Position numbers and translations under genes: made by a program
Notes under the pieces: generated by a model
Told to the model about the DNA's origin: nothing
Databases searched by the model: none
What the model saw: the letters and a program-made list of their open reading frames with translations, nothing else
Shown: piece by piece, positions 20,214 through 31,769 of the stretch
Position numbering within the stretch: the stretch's first letter is position 1
How the letters are laid out: each line of letters opens with the position of its first letter
Origin: Bryum argenteum
Taxonomy: Eukaryota > Streptophyta > Bryopsida > Bryales > Bryaceae
Length of the DNA: 64,000 nt
Direction: 5' to 3'
Assembly: GCA_037043015.1 (NCBI GenBank)
Contig: CM073324.1
Span: 10,809,013-10,873,012 of the forward strand

Positions 20214-20384
20214 GGGACCGTTTACATTAGGAGTCAAGCTGTACATGGGGACAATGGAGAGCAAGAATCCTCTCAACATAATTGGTTCATATTTTGGACT
20301 ACAAATAACGAACCAATCAAATTGAGAGAATTTTTGTTCTCCTTCAGCTCCATGCTCGGCTTGACTCCCCATGTAAAGCGTCCC
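20214..20384. mobile_element. PIF/Harbinger (Tourist-like) foldback MITE
   Basis: Long imperfect inverted arms of about 75 bp (outer end GGGACCGTTTACATTAGG; the other arm GGGACGCTTTACATGGGG). A TTA target duplication sits at 20211-20213 and 20385-20387. Ends starting GGG with a 3-bp TTA duplication are characteristic of Tourist-like MITEs. Confidence 0.8.
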
Positions 20385-20387
20385 TTA

Positions 20388-21234
20388 TATTAGAAGTTAG
20401 AAATGGAATTGAGACCCCCAAACTTTAGGAGTTAAGGCGCTCAATTTAGAACACGGTTGCTTCTAGAGCACCCTACCAAGATGGAATTTACAAAAGATGA
20501 GACTTCATAAATTGCTCTTTTATGCATGCAAACTCCTCCAAAAACGCCAGATCAGCTTCTAAACACCGCCATTTAAGGCATGTATGTCAAAACCACAATC
20601 CTGAATAAGATACTCAGAAGAGCCAAAAAGGGGTACTCAATACAAGAATTTACACAAAATTCCACCCAATTCATATTTTTAAGTAAAAAGCGAGTACTAT
20701 ATTCATTCCTTTTGGAATTACGTATAGTTACTCCAAACAGTAATTGAAATATTCCGTTGGAGCTCAAAAATACTTGCAAAAGGGGGAAATCAATAGCCCA
20801 ACGTTTGCCTGTTGAGGGCTAAATTTGTCAATCCACCAGAAATAATTGTAGATAACAGGCTGCTTAAGTTAGATTTTTTTTGCCAATTTAAAATTAGGCT
20901 CAATTTGCACCGTTTGAAGCTCCCCAAATAGTGGGTCAATGCTCTGTACAATAGTAGGCTATAGCCCCTCTCAATGTGGATATCGGGCCGGGTCGGAAGG
21001 TCCCACCCGCACCCGACATTGGGCACAGAGTCTGTTCTATCACGACTTCTATTTTGGTAGATGCTGATTTCGATAGCCTTGCACGTGTAGTTAGGGCAAG
21101 CATCTCCCATGACCTAATTCGTGCATCTACGAACGTCGTGGATTATCCCTTTCATCATCTACGAGTTGAAGACATCACTTTCATTCCTTGCTTTTATAAT
21201 ATGAATTGTTCACTAAGAACATGGGAATTCTGGT
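20388..21234. other. Spacer, nothing recognised
   Basis: No gene or named element that I can support. Confidence 0.5.
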
Positions 21235-21512
21235 CCCTTTCTAAGGGGCCTGTGTGAATGAAGTGTTTGTTCGTGAAGTGTCTGTTTGTGATGCTAATAT
21301 CCCGATGCCCACAAGACGGGGGGAAATTAAGACAATACTACTTACTCCTTTCGAGGGTGGACACTATAACTACGCTAGTTTGTAGCTAGTTACTAGTGCC
21401 TTGAAGATACTTGACATAGTATCCTCTCAAAGAACTTTGAGGTACCCATACAACAAGGTCCAAGGACACAACCATAGTTGGGTGGTGAGCACCATGCCAG
21501 CACTGAAGGCAA
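21235..21512 (-). mobile_element. SINE copy, head truncated
   Basis: Minus-strand copy of the same SINE family with the 3' half and middle present (GATGCTAATATCCCGATGCC, ACTATAACTACGCTAGTTT, GGTACCCATACAACAAGGT). The tRNA-like A/B boxes are missing. Confidence 0.75.
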
Positions 21513-22633
21513 GGACCCCACCCTATAATTTTTATCTCATTAGCCCTTGAAGTCTCTTACATTTCAGCTCACCATAATATCAAGTTTTCCCGTGCCTTCT
21601 CTCAAGTTTTGGGGTTCCCTCTAACTAATGGATGATTACCACATGTTCATTTTTCCATGGATGGAAGTTATTTCTTGATATTCCACCACAAGGGGTCCGG
21701 ATGCTCTTAAGGGTTAAGTTTGCGAAACAAGACGAAACGGTTGAACAGTACGGAAATTCAAAATACTCAAAATACTTGGTAGTTTTCCTTACATAATAGA
21801 ACACTAACTATCTAGTAACTTATAATCAACACTAGATTTGTGATTTTTAAACATTAAAATAAATGATTCCAACTTCATTGGCATATTAGGAATTAACCTT
21901 GCTAACTACAAAGAACTCATGTTTTCCTTCTTTCAGAATTTTTTTGACATAAATAACTTCAAGATTCAATTTTATGGTAACTATAATGAAATTTGGATGT
22001 ATAAAAAGTACAAATTTCAGGAGTTAGTAATACTCTTATAAGAATTTTTTGGATCAGTCCTTGAGTGGTCGCCTTTTGACTGTCAGGGTGGTCCTTGGTT
22101 TCAAATCCTCATAGAAATCATGGAACTTGCAATACAAGTTGAAATTCATGGCAGACAAGACGGTCATTCCAGTGAAAAGACCATCGAAATTATTTAGGGA
22201 TTTTGAGCGCATATGCGTCCAAACTTGGAATGGAATCGAAGGTGGTCCTCGAAGTCAAGCATTTGACTTGGTCGCACTTCGGAGGTGTCATTTTCTTGGT
22301 GCGGCATGTCCTGTACGACACTTTGAAACCTTACGCTAAGGTATGTATGTATGCCTATTTTTTGTGCATGTAAGGAATTCATCATACTTGGAGCGGCGAA
22401 ATTTGTGTCGAGGTTAAGAGAAAATTGAACCATACAAGATGTGTCATGGGCAAAAAAAAGTGAACCAAGCAGCGGGAGAGGTGCTACCTCTAAGGTACTG
22501 GGGCATACACTAAGAAATTAACTTCCCTCTGTATGAGACTACCCTCCGTATGCACGAGTTGAAACCTGTGAGGCTAACTCGGAGAAGCCACAACAATAAT
22601 AGATCCATAATCAAGGTGAAGGTCATTTTAAAT
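21513..22633. other. Spacer; one isolated piggyBac-like end
   Basis: A lone right end, AAGGGTTAA, sits at 21709-21717. Its partner could be CCCTTGAAG at 21543, but the match is weak. No gene is recognised. Confidence 0.45.
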
Positions 22634-22637
22634 TTAA

Positions 22638-23001
22638 CCCCTAATGTTCCAAGAAAGCCAAAGTGACTTGTTTGCGATTTTGAGCAGCCTAGATAAAACT
22701 GTTAAATTCAATATTTTTGCCTAAGATGTTTATTGGATGTTTCATATACTAAAAGGTGTGCTTTTGCCTAAGACAACAAACAAGTCTACAAATCCTAAAA
22801 CCGAAGAGGGTAGCGACCAAACGAGACCCCTGCGTCTCATTCGTGCAACCATGCGTCCCAATTGAGGGCCTCAAACACATAAACACTTAGCCGAATACAT
22901 AGATTGAAAACAGGAACCCCACTTGCAATACTACACTTTCTGATCAGTAGTTCGTAAAACAACCATCTCCAACGTAAAAGGAAAATTCCTCATATATTTG
23001 C

Positions 23002-23053
<52 letters not shown>

Positions 23054-23845
23054 TTTTTAAGTGCTACTGCTTTGCAATTCTATTCGTGCAATCACAAGCC
23101 TTTGAAAGTTGCCGCTTTCAATTAGCAAGAGGAAAAGAATTGGCCCCTTACAAGGCTCAGAAAGAAAGAAGGACCTTGGCACAAGTGCCAATGATAGGAA
23201 AGGCATTTTAATCATGTACTTCATGTTTGGAGGTAAACAACACACTTGCCCATTAGTTGTTTTATTTAATGTAATGGTACTACCCAAATTCTGTAGGGCT
23301 GAAGAAAGTGTGTCACTCGTTTTTTGTTTTTTTCTCACAGATGGGGACTCAAGGTCAATCCCCAATCCCAATGCCTTTTTCCATGCAAAGTGACAGTAGC
23401 CAGGGTACCATGATCTGCTGACACCTCCAAGTTAGGACCCTCATCTCAAGGTTAACGGAGTTCCAGAATATTCTTGTACTAGTAGCTATGTACTTACTTA
23501 TGCTTCATCTTGGACAAACTTGAAAATTATTCGCTTGTACTTTTAGATAATATATAATAAAACTATTCTAATTTAAAAAGTTAAAAGTATTGAGATCCTT
23601 GATACAAATTGTCTAGATTATCACAAAAGGACCCTCTTCTACTTCACGCCCGAAAGAACTCAATCTAAGCATAAATTAAAAGATCCAACCGTAGGATCTT
23701 GAAATTAACTTGACCTCTTACTCATGTGGCAAATTTGAACCGTTGATTCTTCTCCTATTTTTAGATTATAATGGTCAAAGTTGGCTGAATTGTTTCCATG
23801 CGGAAATCCCAAAAAGCCATTTTGACTTTCTTGAATCTTTTGGGG
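22638..23845. mobile_element. piggyBac-type non-autonomous element, about 1.2 kb
   Basis: TTAA flanks (22634-22637, 23846-23849) and inverted ends that agree at about 29 of the first 37 positions, including a shared CAAGAAAGYCAAARTGRCTT-like core. Subterminal motifs CAACCGTAGGATCTTGAA (about 23688) and GAACCGTTGATTCTTC (about 23739) match those of the full-length element. A 44-base A run lies inside. Alternatively 23585-23845 alone is a 261-bp MITE, because that part is similar to 63517-63770. Confidence 0.65.
23007..23050. repeat. Poly(A) run, about 44 bases
   Basis: An uninterrupted A stretch. It could be a retrotransposed tail or microsatellite growth, and its assembled length is unlikely to be exact. 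Confidence 0.9.
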
Positions 23846-23849
23846 TTAA

Positions 23850-25104
23850 TTGTATGTGTGTAGAAAATTGCTGATATTCATAATACTTTGGTAATTATGC
23901 CTCATTTTTTAATTTTTTTTATTATTTTTTTTCATCTTCTTATTTCGTAGATATAAATAATGTAAATGAACAAACTATCATTGCAAGGGTAGCGTTGCAC
24001 GCTCTCATTATTCCTCAACTTTATTGCGCACTAAGGAGCCAAGTTTTTGACACAAGAACTCCACTATACCTTAGTCAAAGTTAGACTTTTATTCGCCTAA
24101 ATATTATTCTCAATGCCAAAGAAAGGAAAGCTTGAAGAGGTAATTTGTTTGGCAATTTCTTACAACATCAAAATTCTTTTTAATGTTTTTTCATAGGTGT
24201 GTCAACATCTCAAAAATCATTATGGGCATCCATGCACGGCATTGTGGTCGCTGAACTCCTGGGAATCAGAGGCATCCAGTGAGGGGGGAGAGAAGCCCAA
24301 TGATAAGTATATGCTTTGCTATAGGCCAACCTTCATATGCCACTTGTTTGTCCATAAGCAAAAACTCGCCTCTGATATTCCTCCTTGGACCGGAAAGTCA
24401 ACTTATCAAAATATCAAATTTGTCTACGTAGCGTACTTTATTCGTCTATACTTTTTTACCTTGGTCTTTTTCGTTCAAAAATCGAGGTAAAAGCACTCCA
24501 TTGTCAACTTTGATGTAGTTTGAGACATGAGAATTATGTACGTTTTATCACACAAATGGCATGTAAGTATATTAAGTGTTTCATCCTAGAGTAAATAAGT
24601 TGATCATACTACCATATACTTTATTTTAGATGTTGCAAAAAACCGATACCGTATGCAAGTTTATAGATTAGTTCGCACAAAAGATGATAGTTCACCTTTA
24701 TGTGCAAACTTCAGTGTACAATCTTACATGACATGCAAGGTTTACTTATTCAAAACATGTGCAATCATTTAGTTACTTCGGTATACTTTTATGTGCTATT
24801 TAATGATGTCTTTACAATGCGGAAGCTTGATCAGTAACATTCACATTAAAAGAAATTCCACGTGCATCCATAATCATTAAGCACCGAGTATGAACGACCA
24901 TGAGAAAGACAAAGAAAAATCAAATTGACATAAAACTAAGCAAAGTGAATAAAATTTTCTTTAAGAAATAGAGTCCCGAATTGATCAAAAATCATGATAT
25001 TTTATTTCCCAAACTTCATTATTTGGAACCTATTTCTCACATCAATTTATGGGCGGTATAATAAGATCTATAACAATATACTTTTACATTTTAAGTGTAA
25101 AAAT
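23850..25104. other. AT-rich spacer
   Basis: No gene recognised. A 97-codon open stretch at 24197-24490 has no recognisable features. Confidence 0.5.
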
Positions 25105-25385
25105 AACATGCGGAGGTCGTGGGTTGTACTCCTCATGCCGGCGTGGTGCTCACCAAATCATGGTGGGGGGGGGTTCTTGGACCTTGTTGTATGGGTACCT
25201 CAAAGCCCTTTGGAAGGATACCATGTCAGGTATCTCTGAGACACTAGTGGCTAGGTAGGAACTAGCATAGTGTTGAACGCGAGAGGGATTAGTAGTCCCG
25301 CCGTTGATGTGATGACCTCCAAGCATACATCTAGGATAGGTCGAACGAACACTCTATTCACGCCTGCCTCTAAATAGGTTGGAGT
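25105..25385 (+). mobile_element. SINE copy, 5' truncated
   Basis: Begins within the B-box area (GTGGGTTGTACTCC) and continues through GCCGGCGTGGTGCTCACC and GACCTTGTTGTATGGGTACC to the 3' half. More diverged than the other copies. Confidence 0.7.
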
Positions 25386-26383
25386 CTCTCGTCTTCTTGT
25401 AAAACTAACGTAAAGTGGACTCGTCCATTTCCAAACCGGACTCAAATACAAGTAACAATTTGTTCCTTATACAAACCTTTTTTTGTCATTTTTTTCTGAA
25501 CTATATTTGAGGGAAGGTACTTGGTGGTATTGAGATGATGCTTCCTCGAGATAAAATAGGCGTCATGGGAACAAATTGAACGAAAAAAAAAGAGGTTCAA
25601 AGACCGAGAAGCAGAAATTGGGGCAACTCGCATCCCGAGAGGAAGATGGGGGAGGTGATGAGGAACATTATGGAGCAGTTGTGGTTTGCATGTGCTTCAT
25701 GTGGGATTTCGACCGACGCTGCTGGGCACGTTCAGATGTGGCATAGGATAAGGTATAGATGCTCACTCCATCGCCACTACCCTCCCTCACTCACCCCCAC
25801 CTACATACATGCTCATTCAACACCCTTCAAGGGTGCTCAATTATGGTGCAAATTTCCGCATTGCACATGTTACTTACATGTCATGCAAACAATATTTGTG
25901 TACGCGCAAAGTAATTTGAAGATTCGAGCTCTCGAAATCATTGTTTTTAGATCATTTTAAAATTTGTTATGAGTTTTTGAAGTTGGACTTGTAAGTGTTC
26001 TCAAAATGGGGAAGTCTAGAATGTTTCAAGGAATTAGATAAAAAATGTACCTTCTGCGTGATCCACCTACTAGTGGAGAAGTGTATCACATGGTTTGAAC
26101 ACCTATTTTTGTACATATAAGGAATTCCATCACTATACTTAGAGTGATGGAATGAGTGGCTTCCTTTTTTACGGTGATTGTAAAATAGAATAGACAAAGC
26201 TTACATGTTAATAAGCACTTACAATTACGAGTAGAAATTTTAAAAGTGACCCATGTAGGTGAACATATAATCAGACACCCTATTGGGGTACGTAGAAAGT
26301 GATCGTAGGGTGCTGAAATCTTCACCAAAGCACGAATATGACATGCACACTTTTAGGGGGTGGCCGCCTTTAGGGGTTCATAT
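25386..26383. other. Spacer; a short first-exon-like open frame at 25646
   Basis: ATG at 25646 opens a frame of about 36 codons with a Cys-Ala-Ser-Cys pair, followed by a GTATAG donor-like site. I recognise no family and see no further exon. Nothing else is supported. Confidence 0.35.
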
Positions 26384-26550
26384 CTTGAGGTTGGTTTACA
26401 CTATGGTGGAGAAGCCCACTAGTGAAGAAATTAAGAGGAAAAGATAAAAGGTGATTGGTCGAAATTGAGGTTCTTGAAATGTGATTGGTTGAAAATAAAA
26501 CTCTTGACCGACCGGTGGCATTCTCTACTATAGCGTTAACCAACTCTTAG
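26384..26550. mobile_element. Short MITE, copy A (partner at 50620-50788)
   Basis: 167 bp with imperfect inverted ends (CTTGAGGTTGGTTTACACTA against CTAAGAGTTGGTTAACGCTA). It is similar along its length to 50620-50788, including TGATTGGTTGAAA. The superfamily is uncertain. Confidence 0.6.
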
Positions 26551-26946
26551 TATATCCATGATGTTTTGTACTCTTTTTTCTTTTGAACCAATTTACGTAT
26601 TAGATAATTACACAATCAACACATGCAATACCAAGGCACACAAGCACTTTATAAACAAAGTAATTCTTTGCTTTTCTAAGACTAATTTGTTGTCAAGGAG
26701 CAGCTCAAGCCTAACTTCTATGCCCAATTTTTATACTCTTCCCTTGTTGAGGAGGTTACATTATTCACTAACTTCTAGGTTGTTGCCTACTTATATCTTT
26801 CATGAAGGCCTTGAATTAGTTCTCACAAAAACGGTGGTGAGCTTTTCTTGGGATGTATGACTTTGAAAAATCACGCAAAGTGAAGTATATGTCCAAAATA
26901 AGGGTTTTTTGTATAGCATTACGCATGGGACGAGTGTGTAACCCCA

Positions 26947-26998
26947 TGTTACTACACTAGCGCTCGAGGGCGGGAACTCGAGTGCCGGTGCAGTAACA
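26947..26998. repeat. Imperfect palindrome
   Basis: TGTTACTACACTAGCGCTCGAG and its imperfect reverse complement meet around a short GC-rich loop. A second, smaller inverted pair (CGGGAACTCG / CGAGTTCCCG) overlaps its right side. Confidence 0.65.
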
Positions 26999-27214
26999 TA
27001 GGGAACGCACGAGTTCCCGTGCATATGCGGCGTTAAGCGTGCTCTCTTGGGGAATAGGTTTGGGAGCGTGCATTTAACAGTGCATTTTGACGTTAAAGAA
27101 TTTAACCCCTAAAGGCCCAAGCGTTTTTGCAACCTCCAATCTCAAAATCTGCGATTTTTGACCACATTGTGGAGTTTGGAGTATGGCATAAATTTTTATT
27201 GTATTCTGGAACAT

Positions 27215-27310
27215 TCAACCGTAAGATCTTGAACCTAACTTCATCCATGATTACCATGTCAAATCTCAACCGTTGGATCTGCACCATTTGTGAGATCATA
27301 ACGTTCAAAG
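27215..27310. repeat. Subterminal repeats of the piggyBac element
   Basis: CAACCGTAAGATCTTGAA near 27220 and CAACCGTTGGATCTGC near 27268. Related motifs occur at 23688, 23739, 44769, 44810, 46508, 63616 and 63669 in the non-autonomous relatives. Such shared subterminal sites are likely transposase-binding positions (inference). Confidence 0.6.
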
Positions 27311-27949
27311 TTGATGCAGAAATTTTTTTGTGGCTTGCCCGAAAGACATAGTCTACTTGGTGCAAAGGGAGACTTGGTGATTGTTACCCTAAACATTTTG
27401 CTAGTATTTTTTTCCATGTTAGAAATCAAGTTGGCCACACCCATGCAAAATTTTAGACACTCATTCCACTTTTTGGACCTTCATACAATTTTTTTTCTAG
27501 AAGGAGGCAAAAAGTACTCTAAGTGAACAAATTGGGGTTCTAATACAAATCCACCATCAACTTTTTGAATTTTTCAAAAGTGAACGGTGAAAATGTTCCT
27601 TTACACAAATCAGAGTCATGGGGAAAAAAATTTGAAAAAAAGTAAAATCTCAATTATTGACAATTTTGGAGAACATAAACACACATATGCAAATTAGTAA
27701 ATGGACGGGCAACAAAGAAGAATGGGAACCCATTCTCAATCTTACGGGCCCATTGCTGGCAATATGGCAGAGCTATGAATAGCCTACTGCCACCATAAAT
27801 ACTTTGCCTAATATTCTATGTAGATAGCTATGACATGTGTCACTTGCAATAAAGGGAGGGCTTTCTTCCCGTTGCTCCCCACCGTTACTAAGCTCCCTAA
27901 GCTCTTTATAAGTTCCCTATAAAAAGATGATCTGACAAAAAGGCCCACG

Positions 27950-28180
27950 CTTGCAACGACAAAGTGGATTTGACTGGCACCTTGGGGAGCCACATGAGGT
28001 GGCAGGAATTTCGTGATCTGGAAAGAGCCGAGCTGGAGGAGCTGGCCCGCCTTGCTGCCGTCCCTGGCCACCACTTGTACCGTGCAGTAGGCGCACTGAT
28101 TGAAGCCCCCTTTGCGAAGTCGTTCTCCAGGGCACAAAATAGAATTCTCCTAACTGGAGAAAGGACTCCAGGGATTGCCG
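27950..28180. other. GC-rich island in the piggyBac 3' region
   Basis: Clearly more GC-rich than its surroundings and open in several frames on both strands. No domain is recognised. It looks like captured host DNA. Confidence 0.4.
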
Positions 28181-28239
28181 AACACCTACAAAATCACCAA
28201 AATTTATCAATTTACAAGAATTCTAATGTAACTAATAAA

Positions 28240-28565
28240 AAATAAATTATCCATAAGCATAGTATTATTCATAGTATTATTACTAACTTTTGTATGTGGG
28301 GTAAGAAACAAAGCAAAGAATTATTCACAAGCAATATTCAAATTATTGTGGTGTCATTTGTTTGCAGGGTAAGAAATAAAGCAAAGTATTATTCATAACT
28401 CAACTACTATTCATATTTGTTTGTGGGATAAAAAACATAGCAAAGTATTATTCACAAGCAAAGTACTATTCATATTATTATTACTAACGTTTGTTTGTGG
28501 GGTTCAAATAAAGCAAAGTATTATTCACAAGGAAAGTACTATTATTCACAAGCAAAGTACTATAT
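28240..28565. repeat. Degenerate tandem repeat in the piggyBac element
   Basis: AGCAAAGTATTATTCAYAAG recurs at least six times with TTTGTTTGTGGGRTAAGAAA between copies. The unit is roughly 80 bp and irregular. Confidence 0.7.
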
Positions 28566-28599
28566 GCGCAAAATGTGGGGTAACAAACTTGAGCTTCCT

Positions 28600-28990
28600 C
28601 TTTGTATGCAAAAAGAAATACTTACATTCACTCACATATGGCGTTGGCGTCGTATGGCAATATCTCGTGTGCCACTTCTCAAAGCAACCTCGATTGAGAC
28701 ACATCCATTTGTCTCCACACTTCCGGCGCATAATAATGTGGTTCAAATTTTTGGCAAACCACACACCGACGTCGTAATTTTGTATATGTGGGTACACAAA
28801 TCAATGGCGTGTTCCTTGCTCGAGGAATATCCGCGGGGTGTGAATCTCTCATAGGCCACCCTTGAAGAAGGGCTTCACATAAGCCCTTCTTGAATTGAAG
28901 GTGTGTCATCGGCGTGCGGTTATATCGATAGTGTTTCACACACTCCAAATAATATATATACATGTTGACAATCGAGACATCCAATAAGAA
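28600..28990 (-). pseudogene. piggyBac transposase C-terminus with cysteine-rich zinc finger, frameshifted
   Basis: Minus-strand continuation of the catalytic part after a one-base frame change at the T run (+ strand A run near 28990). The frame gives Val-Asn-Met-Tyr-Ile-Tyr-Tyr, then a Cys-Val-Val-Cys pair near 28770. A second frame change at an A run near 28750 leads to Lys-Cys-Gly...Trp-Met-Cys-Leu...Gly-Cys-Phe...Trp-His. Together these form the cysteine-rich domain found at the end of piggyBac transposases. Confidence 0.75.
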
Positions 28991-29739
28991 GAAAAAATAC
29001 GGTGCCACCACTTGTGGCTCCGTGCTTGGCATGAATAGGATGCTCGGAGTTGATCGGCAACATCTACACCTCGCATGTGAGTTGTATATTCTTTCAAAAT
29101 CGGGGATGTTAGAATCATTTCACGACTTGCACCATTTCGCCGAGGGACCGTTACTACCTTCTCACATGGGGGTTGAATTGGCAAATAATGAGTGGAAATA
29201 AGAAGCACGGGCTTCTTATCCTTCCACATAACACATGATATCGTGCGGGTGTCATGCATTTTCCATAAAGTTGTGCCTTGAGGCACATTTTTGAAAGAAT
29301 TGGTGTTTTTCAAATCTAAGGGAAGACCAACCCGGTTTGCCCTTATTGTCCCACATGCATACATTTCCCGTGATAAAAGAGTTGTGAAAAGTCCAAAACT
29401 AGTGAAGTAATTATCCATTGTCACGCAATGGCCTAAGTTCCAAAGGCCATCCACTAACCTCATAACTACATTATGGGCCAATCGAGCATCGCCAAGAACA
29501 ATATTAGGTTGTTCTATGGGAAGGGGGGCTACAATATTGTCTTTTCCACAATAGATCTCGAAATTCCATACGAACTTTGAAATCGAGCATGCCAAACACC
29601 AAACCTTCAAGCCCCACTTTTGAGGCTTCTTAGGCATATATTGACGTATCGGTGAATATGTCCCCTTATAGCGAATCATCATTTCATCAATGGTCAAATA
29701 TTTTCCAAGAAACCATGCCTTTTTACATTGATCTCTCAT
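28936..29739 (-). pseudogene. piggyBac transposase, catalytic domain
   Basis: A 267-codon open stretch with all three catalytic aspartates of the piggyBac RNase H-like domain: Leu-Thr-Ile-Asp-Glu-Met-Met (D18), Val-Thr-Met-Asp-Asn-Tyr-Phe (D109) and Gly-Val-Asp-Val-Ala-Asp-Gln (D226). A Lys-Pro-x-Lys-Trp-Gly segment follows the first, as usual in the family. It joins the upstream frame if one C is missing from a CC(C)GGG run near 29782. Downstream it ends prematurely by another one-base shift. The catalytic residues are intact, so the lesions are only in frame. Confidence 0.9.
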
Positions 29740-29747
29740 AGCATTGA

Positions 29748-31274
29748 CTAACCATCTTGTTTGACCGATTTTGTCATAACCCGGTCCCCTCTAGTTTGTC
29801 CTTCCATGTTTGTAAGATGGAGACATCTCCTAATGTCTTGAAATCGGGCCCGTGTAAATATATTTGAAATACTTGGGCATCCAAAGAGGTCATCACGCAT
29901 CCAATATGTTCTTACATTAGGTTGAACCCTCAACCCCATATATATGGCTAAGGCCATAAATGCTTTGAGGCTCGAAATTGTCATATTCTCCCAAGTAGGA
30001 CCACCTTTGGTATTTCCATGCTCATCTAAAGGAGCATTTGCATACCGATTAGTTTCTTGAACAATAGTGGCCAACATGTGTGGAGTCCAAAAGAGGCCAA
30101 ATAAATCCATAAAACTTGGCATACCACGATGATGACGAGAAGGACCCATGGGTTTCCCCAAAAATGATATCGGCATTGGATTATACATAATACTTGGGTT
30201 TCCCCAAGTCTCATTCCTAAATTGCCACCTAATATCCTCTTGTTGATGGGGTAACCCATCGTTACGATTATCTCCATCACTATCAGAGGCACTTTCAAAA
30301 TTGGGTAAGTCCTCACTATCATTCCCACCCAAATCATCCCTCACACCATTGCGTGTCATTCTCCTTCTTATTATATGTTCTTCCTCAACATCATCATCCC
30401 ACTCCATATTATTATTACCGCCCTCAGTATCATTGCCATAGAATTCTCCAGGCCCAATACCAGTACTTCTCTCCCCAATAAAAATATTTGGCTGCAATGT
30501 GAATTGACCAATATTTTCTTCTGAAGTCACAACTACTGGTTGCCCTTGTAGCCCAAGCGTATGGCCTGTAAGGGGAAGGCCAGAAGGCGATGCACCCGCC
30601 ACAGGAAGGCCCTGGTGCCCGGGTAAGCAGGCGTGCCGGCCGTTGCTGCTGTTCGGCTGGAGATGCCCCGCTGCGCTCGGCGCCGGACCCCAGCTGGCAG
30701 CCGACGCGCTTGACTCGCCGACGTGGCCCGACCTCGTGGCCGCGGCGCTGTGCCAGCCCGCAGTCCGCCGGCTTGAGTCCCATACTAGTCGCAACGCCGT
30801 TGCATCACCGCAATCTTGGTCGACGCCTAGCTGCAGCGCTGGTCCGTGCATCTCACCACTCCTCCTTGCTTCTTCGGGATCAGGTCCAGCATTGTAGATC
30901 TCACCACCTCTCTTCCGTCCTCTTCGGCCAAAGTTTATTGCTGCAAGCAAGACTTCAGGTGGCCAGAGGATATCCTCAAGACTTGCAGCTCTCTCCATAC
31001 CACTATCATCTTCTCCTTCTTCATTACACAATTCTTCTGAGCTTGGGTAATACGCATGCACTGGAGATTGCGAATTCAAGTACTCGCCGTTGAAGCCAAC
31101 ATCTGTATCAGGGAAGGTCATGAGCTCAACTCCAGGTCCTAGATCTGGCAATTCTTGATGTTGAGGAGGTAATATTGCTTCAGGACTAGATGGTGGGCTT
31201 GGAGGAACCGTAGTTGGTTCCGGTTGTGTCTGTAGACGTGAACTCCTTCTCATTGGAATATTGTCCCACTCCAT
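29748..31274 (-). pseudogene. piggyBac transposase, N-terminal half
   Basis: A 508-codon open stretch. The first 100 residues are Pro- and acid-rich. Residues about 120-245 come from a GC-rich insert (30550-30880) of low complexity. Residues 280-350 are acidic. From residue 380 the DDE_Tnp_1_7 (piggyBac) N-terminal fold begins (Phe-Phe/Trp-Thr-Pro, Thr-Ile-Ser-Ser-Leu-Lys-Ala-Phe-Met-Ala, Arg-Phe-Gln-Asp-Ile-Arg-Arg). The frame is lost at the end, 3' of Gly-Asp-Arg-Val, and the expected Tyr-Asp-Lys segment is present in the next frame. The ATG at 31274 lies directly after a CAG acceptor. Confidence 0.88.
30550..30880 (-). other. GC-rich insert inside the transposase frame
   Basis: A sharp rise in GC within an otherwise AT-rich element. 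The reading frame stays open through it and encodes an Ala/Gly/Ser/Pro-rich, low-complexity stretch. Composition resembles the host genes of this window, so it may be a captured gene fragment. Confidence 0.55.
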
Positions 31275-31351
31275 CTGTATTCTCCAAGTTAGACATTACT
31301 CATAACTCTCAACTATGAAATTTAGGTACATGTTACACAAGAGATACTCAC

Positions 31352-31732
31352 CTCCTTTGACTTCTTCCATGATCGACGTGGAGGCATTGCTTGTATCGGG
31401 CCAAGTAGATTTGACAATATCAAGAAATTCTTGCTCAAAAGCGTGTTGATCAACCCACCCTAGAATATGTGCGGCTTGCCTGTAGAAATGGTGTCGGAAA
31501 TTATTTGCTTGTGGATTTCTTGGCCAAGCTTTGGACTTCTTACGAACGCGTAAACTGCGCAAATGTTTTTGATCAAGCAGTGAAAGGAGGTCATGAATCT
31601 GATGTGCTCGAAGGTGTTTGCGTACAGCCCAGGAACGAAGGCGAGCTTCTGGATCGGCAGATGGAGGCGGCAATGTCGAAATAAGAAGTGGCTGCAAGTT
31701 TCCGACACTCACAACCGCAGTATTGGGTTCCT
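31352..31732 (-). CDS. Upstream exon in the piggyBac element
   Basis: Open on the minus strand from an acceptor-like CATATGCAG at about 31731 to a strong donor GTGAGT at 31351. A 77-bp GT-AG intron would join it to the ATG region at 31274. The join changes phase relative to the transposase ATG, so this exon may be 5' leader coding or its own short protein. It holds a His/Arg-rich region (Phe-Arg-His-His-Phe-Tyr) and no domain I recognise. Confidence 0.4.
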
Positions 31733-31769
31733 GCATATGGTCATATTAGTCAGTTGATGTGATGTCAGT

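Noticed and set aside
21543..21717. A possible piggyBac-type MITE
   Set aside because: Only the right end is convincing; the proposed left end matches at few positions.
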